Position numbers and translations under genes: made by a program | Shown here: positions 1 through 7,050 of the stretch, one piece after another | How positions within the stretch are numbered: the first letter of the stretch is position 1 | Layout: every line of letters begins with the position of its first letter | The notes under the pieces: generated by a model | Seen by the model: only the letters and a program-made list of their open reading frames with translations | Database searches by the model: none | What the model was told of the DNA's origin: nothing | Assembly (NCBI GenBank): GCA_049680295.1 | Contig: JBAUHN010000064.1 | Coordinates: 1-23,529 of the forward strand | Reading direction: 5' to 3' | From: JBAUHN01 sp049680295 | GTDB lineage: Bacteria; Pseudomonadota; Alphaproteobacteria; Rhodobacterales; Rhodobacteraceae | DNA: 23,529 nucleotides

Positions 1-140
1 GTGCCAAGGATCGACTTGAAAAACGCGCCGCGATCCTTGGTCAGATCACCATGATCCATCACATCAAAAATTCGCATCAACTGACTGTTTTGCCACGCGT
101 TATAGCGCGCCAGTGTCAGCACATACGCAGCGTCGATCAC
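1..140 (-). CDS. DinB family protein, N-terminal part (runs off the window)
   Basis: This is the first 46 codons of a gene that continues beyond position 1. The minus strand reads from a GTG at 140 and begins VIDAAYVLTLARYNAWQNSQ. The RYNAWQN segment and a following DRGAFFKSILGT segment match the start of DinB/YfiT-like proteins, which are four-helix bundles that often bind a divalent metal through three His residues. Those His residues would lie outside the window. The GTG overlaps the stop of the DUF1326 gene (GTGA), so translational coupling is likely and the two genes probably share a transcript with DUF2182. DinB proteins are diverse (thiol-dependent transferases, damage-inducible proteins), so no specific reaction is assigned. 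Confidence 0.8.
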   Translation of the reverse strand, partial: MIDAAYVLTLARYNAWQNSQLMRIFDVMDHGDLTKDRGAFFKSILG

Positions 141-844
141 GCGGCTGGACCTTTCCAGTCGATCGCGCAAATCTCTGCTGATTTGCCGCCAAAGTCCCAA
201 ACCCGACCGAAATCCCGAACTTTACTTTTCAACCCGCGTGCCGCGACAATGTCCGGACCCATCCAGTATTTGGAATTGCTTATCATCACGGGATGATCCG
301 GGCTTTGTCCAACCAGCATTTCGATCTCGCCCTGAATCTTGCGACCGACAGTGATCCGGCGACGGTTGCCGTCACGCTCTATGTGGACTGCTGTGCGCTC
401 AGCCCCGATAATTTCGCTCACCAGCATCGTGAAAAGACCTGTTGTGCCACCTGCGGTTCCGCTGAAAATCTGCAATATGCCATTATAGGCTTTGCCAGAT
501 GCGCGTTCGTCCACATATGCGGCAACTTTCCAGTTGCCCTCTGCCATCCGTCCGGGGATTTCAACCATCAATCCGATGTTCAGACCGGCCAGATCTTCGC
601 CCTCGAAGTGCCCTTCGTCGATGACAATTGCCATCCATGCTTTGCAATCGCCCTCTGTGGGCGGGTGCTTGCCCAAGCTGACAACGCAGGGACAAAATAC
701 ATCGCATGAGCAATTCATAAACAACTCACCCTTGATGGCCCATTCCGTCGGCGTCATTTGCCGGCGTCCGGGGTTGGGCATGCGGCTGTCAATGCGCTGC
801 GAAATCGGCAGCTTGTCCGCGTCTGGTCTTTTGTTGGTAGCCAT
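137..844 (-). CDS. DUF1326 family protein, Cys-rich, function unknown
   Basis: The product is 235 residues and has no clear signal peptide or membrane segment. Its hallmark is a cysteine cluster CSCDVFCPC at residues 45-53, with another Cys at 67, typical of DUF1326 and suggestive of metal or thiol chemistry. The rest is a predicted beta-rich body (GLMVEIPGRMAEGNWKVAAY and later strands). I chose the start at 844 because GGGAGG lies a few bases upstream; about 30 residues precede the conserved region, and Met30 is an alternative start. The gene begins 2 nt after the DUF2182 stop and ends overlapping the DinB start, so the three form one operon. DUF1326 and DUF2182 genes are commonly neighbours. 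The function is unknown; a role in metal handling is inference from the Cys motif and the partner. Confidence 0.85.
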   Translation of the reverse strand: MATNKRPDADKLPISQRIDSRMPNPGRRQMTPTEWAIKGELFMNCSCDVFCPCVVSLGKHPPTEGDCKAWMAIVIDEGHFEGEDLAGLNIGLMVEIPGRMAEGNWKVAAYVDERASGKAYNGILQIFSGTAGGTTGLFTMLVSEIIGAERTAVHIERDGNRRRITVGRKIQGEIEMLVGQSPDHPVMISNSKYWMGPDIVAARGLKSKVRDFGRVWDFGGKSAEICAIDWKGPAA

Positions 845-846
845 AT

Positions 847-1635
847 CTAACCTCCCGTAAAGACAGGCCAGCCAATAACCGCGAGACCCGCAGTCACCAG
901 GAGTACACCCATCGGTTTCGTCACATAATGCCCGATCTGGGGCAGTTTTTCGATCACCATAAATAGGGTCGCCAAACCCATCCATGCCAGGTTCATCACG
1001 CCACCGACAAATCCCAAAGCCATAAAGCCCCAGCAACAACCAACGCAAAACGCACCAAGGCCCAGCCCCATGCGCAACCCACCTTTAAATCCGACCCGCC
1101 AGTTGCCAACAAAATACATCGCTGGCGAATGACACACCCCATGGCAAATCTCTTTGGCGCGGGTGAATTGGAACAGGCCCACGACCAGCAGCAAACCACC
1201 GGCAAACCAGTGTGATTTGGCGATCCCCAGCATGTCGATAAAGCCTGCGCGCAACAAACCAACTTGCGCCGCCGCAATCAGCGCCGCAAAACCGGCCCAA
1301 ACAACAAAATACCCCAACAGCACCCCAAGCCATCCGGCACGGGTGCCATTGGCACTGACCATCAGGTCTTCGTATGAGCGCAGTGTCGGCACCAGTGTCG
1401 GCAACATCATCGCCGCCATCATGATCGCCCACATCGACGCAAGCGGCCCAAAGCTGGCCATTGGCATCGGCATATCCATCATCGGATTCATTCCACGCAT
1501 CTTTTGCGCCATCGGTCCCGGCCGCCCCAGCAAATCCAGATCCATGCCGATGCTCATCGCATACATGATCCACCACGACACAAGGATTGCCGCAAAAAAA
1601 CCCAGCCAAAGCGTTGATCGGATCATCGTGTTCAT
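847..1635 (-). CDS. DUF2182 integral membrane protein, predicted metal-binding
   Basis: The product is 262 residues with about six hydrophobic segments (near 8-28, 65-84, 102-124, 145-157, 190-215, 240-258). Family features are WAIMMAAMMLP at 69-79, QFTRAKEICHGVCH at 156-169 and GLGAFCVGCCWG at 192-203. A Met-rich loop, MRGMNPMMDMPMPM (46-59), lies just before the second membrane segment. With the CHGVCH and CVGCC cysteines it resembles soft-metal ligand sets, and DUF2182 (COG5486) is described as predicted metal-binding. It is the first gene of the DUF2182-DUF1326-DinB cluster and is divergent from a FadR-type regulator 72 nt away. Met4 is an alternative start; no strong ribosome binding site separates the two. 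Substrate and reaction are unknown. Confidence 0.87.
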   Translation of the reverse strand: MNTMIRSTLWLGFFAAILVSWWIMYAMSIGMDLDLLGRPGPMAQKMRGMNPMMDMPMPMASFGPLASMWAIMMAAMMLPTLVPTLRSYEDLMVSANGTRAGWLGVLLGYFVVWAGFAALIAAAQVGLLRAGFIDMLGIAKSHWFAGGLLLVVGLFQFTRAKEICHGVCHSPAMYFVGNWRVGFKGGLRMGLGLGAFCVGCCWGFMALGFVGGVMNLAWMGLATLFMVIEKLPQIGHYVTKPMGVLLVTAGLAVIGWPVFTGG

Positions 1636-1670
1636 CTGGCATTCCCATATTGATTACATCGACTCGGGCC

Positions 1671-1699
1671 TTGCCAATCAAATGCCAGACATTTAATTG
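1671..1699 (+). promoter_or_regulatory. candidate promoter of the FadR-type regulator gene
   Basis: TTGCCA (1671-1676) and TAATTG (1694-1699) are separated by 17 nt. A start site about 7 nt downstream would fall at or just before the ATG at 1708. That fits the absence of a Shine-Dalgarno sequence and suggests a leaderless transcript. The -10 match is only partial, so this is tentative. Confidence 0.35.
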
Positions 1700-1707
1700 T
1701 AAGACAA
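1697..1707. promoter_or_regulatory. candidate GntR/FadR-family operator
   Basis: TTGTAAGACAA is a palindrome (TTGT-AAG-ACAA) matching the FadR-subfamily operator pattern TNGTNNNACNA at every fixed position. It ends at the base before the regulator's ATG and overlaps the proposed -10/start region, so bound regulator would block its own transcription. It also lies in the 72-nt divergent gap to the DUF2182 operon, which could share the control. The site is seen directly; the regulation is inferred. Confidence 0.5.
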
Positions 1708-2436
1708 ATGAAAATTGATCCACAGAACGCGGCCGACCTATCCGCACAGATTGCCAGCGCCATTCGTCAGGCCATTGTGAACGGCGCATTGCTGGTCGAT
1801 GAACGCCTGCCTTCGGAGGCGGAACTCTCCGAGCAATTCAAGGTCTCACGCCCGACTGTGCGCGAGGCATTGAAACGGCTGGCGGCGCAATCCCTGATCC
1901 GCACGCAACGCGGTGCAACGGGCGGTGCTTTTGTGAACCGGATCAGTTTCGAGCAGGCCTATGCCCAGCAAATCACCACCTCGACATTGTTACTGTCGAT
2001 GAATGCCGTCAGCTTTGAGACCGCCTGCGAGGCCCGCTACGCGTTAGAGCGCGCCTGTGCACCGCTGTCGGCAAAGCGGCGCAGTGCTGACCATCTGGCG
2101 ACCATGCGCGCCGAAATCCACCGCCAGACCCAACCCGGCCTGACGGACGAGGCTTTTTGCGCCTCTGACGTCGCCTTTCACCGGGCTTTGGTAGATGGCG
2201 CCGGCAACCCGGTGCTGAGCTACCAACTGGCCGGGGCGGTCGAGGCGATGCAGCCCTTGATGAACATGATCACTTTTACCGCACGCGACCGGAATGCCAT
2301 CGTCGCCTTGCATACCCAGATTGCCGATGCGATCGAACGCCAGGATGAAGACGCGGCAGCCCGTTCGCTGACCGCCCTGGAGGTGGAAACCCAAAATCTG
2401 GCGCAAAGCGTTTTTCAGGCCCGCGCCAAGGTTTGA
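1708..2436 (+). CDS. FadR-subfamily GntR transcriptional regulator (FCD domain)
   Basis: This is a 242-residue DNA-binding regulator. The N-terminal winged helix spans about 10-78 and includes the GntR signature LPSEAELSEQFKVSRPTVRE (34-53). A helical FCD ligand-binding domain covers about 95-225. Of the usual FCD metal ligands, Asp154 and His158 (DVAFH) and His202 (ALHTQ) are present. The final His of the common pattern appears replaced in LEVETQNL, so metal binding may be altered. No Shine-Dalgarno precedes the ATG; a matching palindrome sits directly upstream. Family members usually respond to small organic acids or sugar acids. The effector cannot be told here. The divergent DUF2182 operon is the natural target candidate, together with autoregulation. 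Confidence 0.9.
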   Translation: MKIDPQNAADLSAQIASAIRQAIVNGALLVDERLPSEAELSEQFKVSRPTVREALKRLAAQSLIRTQRGATGGAFVNRISFEQAYAQQITTSTLLLSMNAVSFETACEARYALERACAPLSAKRRSADHLATMRAEIHRQTQPGLTDEAFCASDVAFHRALVDGAGNPVLSYQLAGAVEAMQPLMNMITFTARDRNAIVALHTQIADAIERQDEDAAARSLTALEVETQNLAQSVFQARAKV

Positions 2437-2527
2437 ACGCGCAGCTTGGTGCGGCCCTTACACCGCGCATGGCAGCGACGTGAGGTGCCACTTGCCGTTT
2501 GCGCCAGCCGTGCTATCTGCCCTGATT

Positions 2528-2878
2528 ATGATTGATACGATAAATGTTCTCGCCACATTGGTGACCATCGGCTTTGGTCTGTTTGGGTTTCTGGCACCGC
2601 GCTATACTGCGGCGGCACTGGATCTGAAACCTGATGGATCCACCATGGGTCTGTCGGAAATGCGCGCCTCGGTTGGTGGGCTGTTTGTGGTCATGGGATT
2701 GGCCGCGCTATGGCTGCAACACCCCTTGGGCTTTGCAATGATCGGGTTTGGATTTGTGGGGGCTGTCGCGGGGCGCGGGTTGTCACTGTTTATTGATAAG
2801 CCACCGGTCAGGAACTTGCTGATTTTCGCGGCAGTCGAGGGTTTTCTGGCCGCTTGGTTTCTGGCTGCCAACCTTTAG
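2528..2878 (+). CDS. small membrane protein, DUF4345-like
   Basis: The product is 116 residues with four predicted membrane helices (about 5-24, 45-62, 66-84, 95-114). The segment LGLSEMRASVGGLFVVMGLAAL type (near 40-60: GLSEMRASVGGLFVVMG) resembles DUF4345-type small membrane proteins. I preferred ATG 2528 to the upstream ATG at 2480 because the extra 16 residues are not membrane-like and the protein then begins directly with a helix. No good ribosome binding site supports either start. It is 91 nt after the regulator gene and may be co-transcribed with it. A strong hairpin follows 9 nt after the stop. The function is unknown. Confidence 0.65.
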   Translation: MIDTINVLATLVTIGFGLFGFLAPRYTAAALDLKPDGSTMGLSEMRASVGGLFVVMGLAALWLQHPLGFAMIGFGFVGAVAGRGLSLFIDKPPVRNLLIFAAVEGFLAAWFLAANL

Positions 2879-2886
2879 GGTTGCGA

Positions 2887-2910
2887 CGCTGCGGGATAAG
2901 ACCCGCAGCG
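2887..2910. terminator. hairpin, likely terminator between convergent genes
   Basis: CGCTGCGGG and CCCGCAGCG form a perfect 9-bp stem with a 6-nt loop. It lies between the small membrane protein gene (plus) and the CAP-domain gene (minus), whose 3' ends face each other. There is no long T tract on either side, so it may stop transcription weakly or protect 3' ends. Confidence 0.55.
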
Positions 2911-2935
2911 CCAATTGATGCGTCATTCACCTGTA

Positions 2936-4150
2936 TCAGATGTCATACGAACAAGTGCTTTCAAGCATCATTTCGGATGCGGGCATGATCCATTCACAGC
3001 CCCCATATTCGTTTTCAACCGAGGCCAGATCGGTGTCGACATTGGCATCGGACCAGTTTTTCCAACCGCCGGCGTCGATTTTACCGCCCCAAAAATCACC
3101 CTTGGAGGCGTCAACGTCATAGGCCTTTTCGGCGGTGTCTTTGTTGCCAAAGTCAAAGCAGTCCTGAAGCATTGGCAATTCAACATCCCAGCGATCCAAT
3201 AAGGCATTCAGATCGGCCAGAAATTCCGCGTTATCAAAGATATCCGCTGCAGGGTCATCCTGCGCCTCATCTGTTTGTTGCGGTTCAGGATCGTCGTCAG
3301 CGTCCTGCGCATCCACCGTGTCCGGTGCGTCGTTCTGGTCAGGGGCCATATCTGGCGCCGCGACCAGTTCCGGTACGGTTTCAGGGTCTTTTTCATCCTC
3401 GACGGGACCGCAGGCCATGTCTGGGTCTGCTGTATCATCAGGGGCGTCCGCGTCGACAGGGTCTTTTTCCGGCTCCATCTCGACGGTGTCGACGGGATCA
3501 GGCGTTTCTGCCGGATCTTCATTTGGTGTCGCATCGGGATCTGCTGCATCCACCGGGTCCGGGTTGGTGTCAGGGTCGGTAACAACAGGATCAACGGGAT
3601 CCACCTCAGGCTCAAGGTCAACCGTATCGACCGGGTCCGGGACAGGGTCAGGTGTCGGTGCCGGAACCACCGGATCGGGGGTGCCGACATTGAAATCTGC
3701 ATCCGTGGACGCAAAGTTCTGTGTGACCATCACCGAGTCGTAAGTGTTGCTCCCGGTTGAGAAATCGCCGCCTTCGATGCCAATCCCGATGGTTTCGAAA
3801 TTCGGGTTCAGGATGTTGGCCCGGTGACCGGGGCTTTGCATCAGACTGTTGTGCAAATCAACCACATCATCCTCAAGGCCGGGTGCGCCGCGCTCTGACT
3901 GCCAGGCGATGTTTTCACCTGAACTGTAATTTCCCTCAAAGGGGAAACTGGCGGCAATCATACGGTCATGCGACGATGTGCCATTGATACCTGTGTGCGA
4001 AAAGACGTTGCGGTCCAACATCCAAAGGCTGTGATCCTCGCTGGAATCGTTCAGATTGTCACTAAACACCAGCGCCGAAAGCCCGGCGTTGGTGCGTTCT
4101 TGGTTGATAAGCTCAAGCATCTGCTGCTCAAGTGCGTTCGCTATCGACAT
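2936..4150 (-). CDS. CAP/SCP-domain protein with Asp/Pro-rich repeat linker
   Basis: The product is 404 residues. Residues 5-147 form a CAP (SCP/PR-1, YkwD-like) domain with the usual cavity residues: His40 in EDHSLWM, Glu79 in GENIAW and His109 in QSPGHRANIL. Residues about 157-300 are a low-complexity Asp/Pro/Glu linker with a two-copy imperfect repeat (PDPVDTVDLEPE and PDPVDTVEMEPE). A distinct C-terminal part (305-404) has several Trp and Cys residues and no match I recognise. Start 4150 is backed by an upstream GGGAAC; an upstream ATG at 4231 would add unconserved residues. No signal peptide is visible. The acidic linker and missing N-terminal signal suggest type I-like export, but no RTX repeats are seen, so this is inference. 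CAP proteins vary in role and no activity is assigned. Confidence 0.85.
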   Translation of the reverse strand: MSIANALEQQMLELINQERTNAGLSALVFSDNLNDSSEDHSLWMLDRNVFSHTGINGTSSHDRMIAASFPFEGNYSSGENIAWQSERGAPGLEDDVVDLHNSLMQSPGHRANILNPNFETIGIGIEGGDFSTGSNTYDSVMVTQNFASTDADFNVGTPDPVVPAPTPDPVPDPVDTVDLEPEVDPVDPVVTDPDTNPDPVDAADPDATPNEDPAETPDPVDTVEMEPEKDPVDADAPDDTADPDMACGPVEDEKDPETVPELVAAPDMAPDQNDAPDTVDAQDADDDPEPQQTDEAQDDPAADIFDNAEFLADLNALLDRWDVELPMLQDCFDFGNKDTAEKAYDVDASKGDFWGGKIDAGGWKNWSDANVDTDLASVENEYGGCEWIMPASEMMLESTCSYDI

Positions 4151-4401
4151 GTGAGTTCCCTTTTTATTGTCGTTGATCGTGCCGCCTGTTTGAACGCAGT
4201 CAAAAGCGTCACACAATGGCTGGCAAAACACCGCAGAAAAACTGGCCCAAACCTGCCTGAATGACGGATTTCATGCGCATGTTTTCGCTGCGAAAAAACC
4301 CGCCGATGATCAGCCGAATTTCGCCATTTCCGCATGTTTGAGGTCACAAAAAAACCACATTTCTGGCGCTCGGAATCTGCCCGCTGTCATACGGCTGCAT
4401 C
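4151..4401. other. intergenic region between the CAP gene and ssrA
   Basis: About 250 bases without a supported gene. It must hold the upstream signals of the CAP gene (minus). A TTGACT-like element is present near 4196-4201 on the minus strand, without a good -10 partner. Short reading frames here look random, and I see no RNA gene in it. Confidence 0.5.
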
Positions 4402-4430
4402 TTGCAATGTTGCACCAACCGCCTTATGTC
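4402..4430 (+). promoter_or_regulatory. candidate ssrA promoter
   Basis: TTGCAA (4402-4407) and TATGTC (4425-4430) are separated by 17 nt. The predicted start, about 4437, coincides with the beginning of a GTCC-TTCG-GGAC hairpin at 4437-4448, which opens the acceptor part of the permuted tmRNA. Confidence 0.5.
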
Positions 4431-4745
4431 TTGGATGTCCTTCGGGACTATGGACATAAACGCGCTCGTCATAAGCGGATCGGACCCGGGGGCGGTACCC
4501 GGCGACTCCACCAATCACCCGTCATTTGCGGGTCATGGGGTCGAAACAGGATCGACGAACGTCTAAAGGGGTTGCTTTGTTTCGGCTGACTGCCACCGTT
4601 ATCGGCGTAAAATGTACAATTGCAAATGACAATCGTGCTCCAATGGCGATGGCCGCGTAAGCGACCGGAACTATTGAAATCTAAGTCCTTACGTTTAGCG
4701 ACCTAAGGCGGGGTTCGCAGGCACCTGGCAACAGAAGCCTGCACT
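4431..4745 (+). ncRNA. ssrA: tmRNA, circularly permuted two-piece alphaproteobacterial type
   Basis: tmRNA rescues stalled ribosomes and adds a degradation tag. The order is permuted. The acceptor piece comes first: hairpin 4437-4448, then a T-arm-like stem CCGGG (4486-4490)/CCCGG (4498-4502), acceptor strand CGACTCC (4503-4509), A, and encoded CCA (4511-4513). An intervening hairpin (ACCCG/CGGGT, 4517-4533) is presumably removed. The coding piece then starts with GGGGTCG (4537-4543), which pairs over all 7 positions with CGACTCC (one G-U), followed by AAACAGGATCGACG, like the canonical tmRNA 5' end. The tag frame is 4622-4660. A GCAGGC/GCCTGC hairpin (4717-4742) closes the 3' end. Both mature ends are estimates. 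The 7-nt T loop reads GGCGGTA, not the usual TTCRANY pattern. Confidence 0.93.
4622..4660 (+). other. ssrA: tmRNA tag-peptide reading frame (ANDNRAPMAMAA, stop TAA)
   Basis: The resume codon is GCA at 4622. Twelve codons give ANDNRAPMAMAA, ended by TAA at 4658-4660. The N-terminal AND-N part corresponds to the SspB-binding end of tags, and the C-terminal Ala-Ala is the ClpX recognition end, as known from E. coli AANDENYALAA. The tag is rich in Met (two of the last five residues). An sspB gene lies 2.4 kb downstream. Confidence 0.93.
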
Positions 4746-4898
4746 TCCCCCCCGCCCTTTCAGATGACCCCGGTACACAAAGGCAATTGACGCAGACACC
4801 GGGCCTGTGACATTTTACATGCATGGGGACCCTGCGATTGCCCCGTGAGGCTTTGGCCCAATGATCGCATCCTGACCACAGATTAAGGATGCTTTGCC

Positions 4899-5714
4899 AT
4901 GCCCGCCCCAAATGAAATGACGGTTCCACAATTGCTGCGTCTGATCGGATTGCCCGATACGCCGGTGATCGTGGATATCTCAATTGACCCTGACTTTGAC
5001 GAAGACCCGTTTTTGATTCCCGGTTCATTCCGCCATCCGCATACCGATATCGAAGGGCTGAAAACCCTGCTGAAGGGACGTCCTTGCGTGGTCACCTGCC
5101 AACGTGGAATCAAGCTAAGCCAGGGTCTGGTGGCGTGGCTGCGCAATGACGGGATCGAGGCGGAATATTTAAGGGGCGGTATGTATGCATGGCGCGATCA
5201 CCCGGATACCCCGCGCATTCCGGCGGCGGTTCTACCGGAACCGGTGGCAGGCAGCACCTTGTGGGTGACGCGCCACCGCCCCAAGATTGACCGCATCGCC
5301 TGCCCCTGGCTGATCCGGCGCTTTGTTGATCCAGACGCGCGGTTCCTGTTTGTGTCCCCCGCCGAGGTGCAGGGCGTCGCCAGCCGCTATAACGCCACAC
5401 CCTTTGATATCGAAGACGTGTTTTGGTCGCACCGCGGGGAAAACTGCACGTTTGACACGATGCTCGACGAATTCGGGTTGCGCACCGAAGCGCTGGATCG
5501 CTTGTCACGGGTGATCCGGGGGGCCGATACCAACGCCCATGATCTGGCCCCACAGGCCGCCGGATTACTGGCGCTGTCGGTGGGGCTGTCCCGGCAATAC
5601 CGCGATGACGTGGCGCAGTTGCAGGCGGGTATGGCGCTTTATGATGCGCTATATCGTTGGGCGCGTGACGGCGTGGATGAAGGTCACGACTGGCCCGCAG
5701 GATCGCCCGCATGA
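4899..5714 (+). CDS. chrB: rhodanese-chromate resistance fusion protein (ChrB type)
   Basis: The product is 271 residues. A rhodanese-like domain (about 8-102) carries Cys67 in the active-loop position (VVTCQRGIKLSQG). A ChrB C-terminal domain (about 118-265) has the family motif TLWVTRHRPKIDRIACPWLI, with Cys135, then RRFVDPDA. No signal peptide is visible. In characterised systems ChrB senses chromate or aids chromate resistance beside the ChrA efflux pump. The N-terminal rhodanese here is not a DNA-binding domain, so an enzymatic or chaperone role is more likely than repression. AAGGA lies 11 nt before the ATG. The stop overlaps the chrA start (ATGA), so the pair is translationally coupled. 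The gene starts about 150 nt after the tmRNA gene. Confidence 0.88.
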   Translation: MPAPNEMTVPQLLRLIGLPDTPVIVDISIDPDFDEDPFLIPGSFRHPHTDIEGLKTLLKGRPCVVTCQRGIKLSQGLVAWLRNDGIEAEYLRGGMYAWRDHPDTPRIPAAVLPEPVAGSTLWVTRHRPKIDRIACPWLIRRFVDPDARFLFVSPAEVQGVASRYNATPFDIEDVFWSHRGENCTFDTMLDEFGLRTEALDRLSRVIRGADTNAHDLAPQAAGLLALSVGLSRQYRDDVAQLQAGMALYDALYRWARDGVDEGHDWPAGSPA

Positions 5715-6958
5715 GCGCCATTTCCACGCGCGACCTGTTTGCCGTCTTCGGGCGCATCGGGCTGCTGTCCTTTGGCGGGCCCGCAGCACAGATCGCCCTG
5801 ATGCACCGCGAGCTGGTCGAGACCCACAAATGGTTAGACGAGCAAAGTTTTCTGCGCGCCCTAAGCCTGTGCATGTTGTTGCCCGGACCCGAGGCGATGC
5901 AACTGGCGACCTATGCTGGCTGGCGTCTGCGCGGCACCCTTGGCGGGCTGATCGCCGGGCTGCTGTTTGTGATACCGGGGGCAATTGTCATTCTGGCACT
6001 GGCATTGGGCTACGCGCTATATGGGCAGGTGCCGTTGGTTCAGGCGGCATTTATCGGGATCAAGGCGGCGGTGATTGTGATTGTCCTGCAGGCCTTGATG
6101 AAAGTGGCGCGCAAGGCGCTGACCCGAGCCTCGGCCTGGGGCTTGGCGGTCGCTGCATTCATTGCCTTGTTTGTCTTTGGCGCGCCCTTTCCCCTGATCA
6201 TCATTGCGGCGGCCCTCTTTGGCTATGTCGCAACGCCGTCGGGATCAGTGCCCACAGGGGTCCCCCCGGCCCATCCGCTGCACACGGGCCGCGTGGTCGC
6301 GACCTGGGTCACGCTATGGGCGCTGCCGATTGTGGTGCTTTGGTTTACCGGGCAGAAATTTTTGCTGGAGGTGGGGCTGTTTTTCTCAAAACTTGCGGTG
6401 GTCACCTTTGGCGGTGCCTATGCGGTGCTGGCCTATATGACGCAGACCGTGGTGGCCGACTACGGGTGGATCACCACGCCGCAAATGATCGACGCGCTCG
6501 GCCTGGCCGAAACCACGCCGGGGCCGCTTATTCTGGTCACACAGTTTGTTGCGATGCTGGCCGGGTTTGCACAGAACGGCATCGGGCTGGCGATTGCCGC
6601 TGGCGTCCTGGCGCTTTGGGCGACGTTCACACCGTGTTTTCTGTGGATATTTGTCGCAGGCCCCTACCTTGAGCTAATCGCAGCACGTCCAAGACTGTCC
6701 GGCGCGTTGCAGGCGATCACGGCAGCCGTTGTGGGCGTCATCCTGAACTTGGCAGTCTGGTTTGCCCTGCATGTGGTGTTTGCCGACATGACCCGGTTGG
6801 GGGCAACGGCGATCCCCTGGCCCATGCCGAACAGTCTGAACCTTGCGGCGCTTTTGCTTTCTGTTTTGGCGGGACTATTGCTGCTGAAATTCAAGCGCGG
6901 TATGGTGGAAACGCTTGGAATTCTGGCAATTGCAGGCATTGGTTTTAGCCTGATCTGA
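5711..6958 (+). CDS. chrA: chromate transporter ChrA (long, two-domain type)
   Basis: The product is 415 residues of highly hydrophobic protein with about 10-12 membrane segments. It has the two homologous halves of the long-chain CHR family. The first half has FGRIGLLSFGGPAAQIALMH (about 12-31) and LCMLLPGPEAMQLATYAGW. The second has KLAVVTFGGAYAVLAYM and LAETTPGPLILVTQF. The paired FGG and PGP motifs are diagnostic. It would expel chromate from the cytoplasm. ATG overlaps the chrB stop by 4 nt. The length matches the family. Related CHR proteins may carry other oxyanions, so the exact substrate is inferred. Confidence 0.95.
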   Translation: MSAISTRDLFAVFGRIGLLSFGGPAAQIALMHRELVETHKWLDEQSFLRALSLCMLLPGPEAMQLATYAGWRLRGTLGGLIAGLLFVIPGAIVILALALGYALYGQVPLVQAAFIGIKAAVIVIVLQALMKVARKALTRASAWGLAVAAFIALFVFGAPFPLIIIAAALFGYVATPSGSVPTGVPPAHPLHTGRVVATWVTLWALPIVVLWFTGQKFLLEVGLFFSKLAVVTFGGAYAVLAYMTQTVVADYGWITTPQMIDALGLAETTPGPLILVTQFVAMLAGFAQNGIGLAIAAGVLALWATFTPCFLWIFVAGPYLELIAARPRLSGALQAITAAVVGVILNLAVWFALHVVFADMTRLGATAIPWPMPNSLNLAALLLSVLAGLLLLKFKRGMVETLGILAIAGIGFSLI

Positions 6959-7050
6959 CGGATCGGGGCTTTCACACCAATCCCCCTTTCCTATCCCTGC
7001 AATATTGGTATGCTTTAAGCGAAACCACTAGGATTTCTCCGGAGAACAGC

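Noticed and set aside
3480..3660. Short repeats that could resemble a CRISPR array
   Set aside because: The repeats are imperfect, in frame and coding for the Asp/Pro linker, without regular spacers.
3275..3760. Overlapping plus-strand frames with Ser/Gly/Thr repeats opposite the CAP gene
   Set aside because: They are the reverse reading of the Asp/Pro-rich linker; the repeat pattern follows from the GAC/CCG-rich codons, and the minus-strand frame carries the recognisable domain.
4746..4898. Possible genomic-island boundary after the tmRNA gene
   Set aside because: No integrase, no direct repeat of the tmRNA 3' end and no base-composition break are visible; the chromate genes look like their neighbours.
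5539..6672. Long plus-strand frame of 377 codons across chrB/chrA
   Set aside because: It is an out-of-frame reading of the chromate genes, rich in Arg and Cys, with no recognisable domain; chrA in the other frame is clear.
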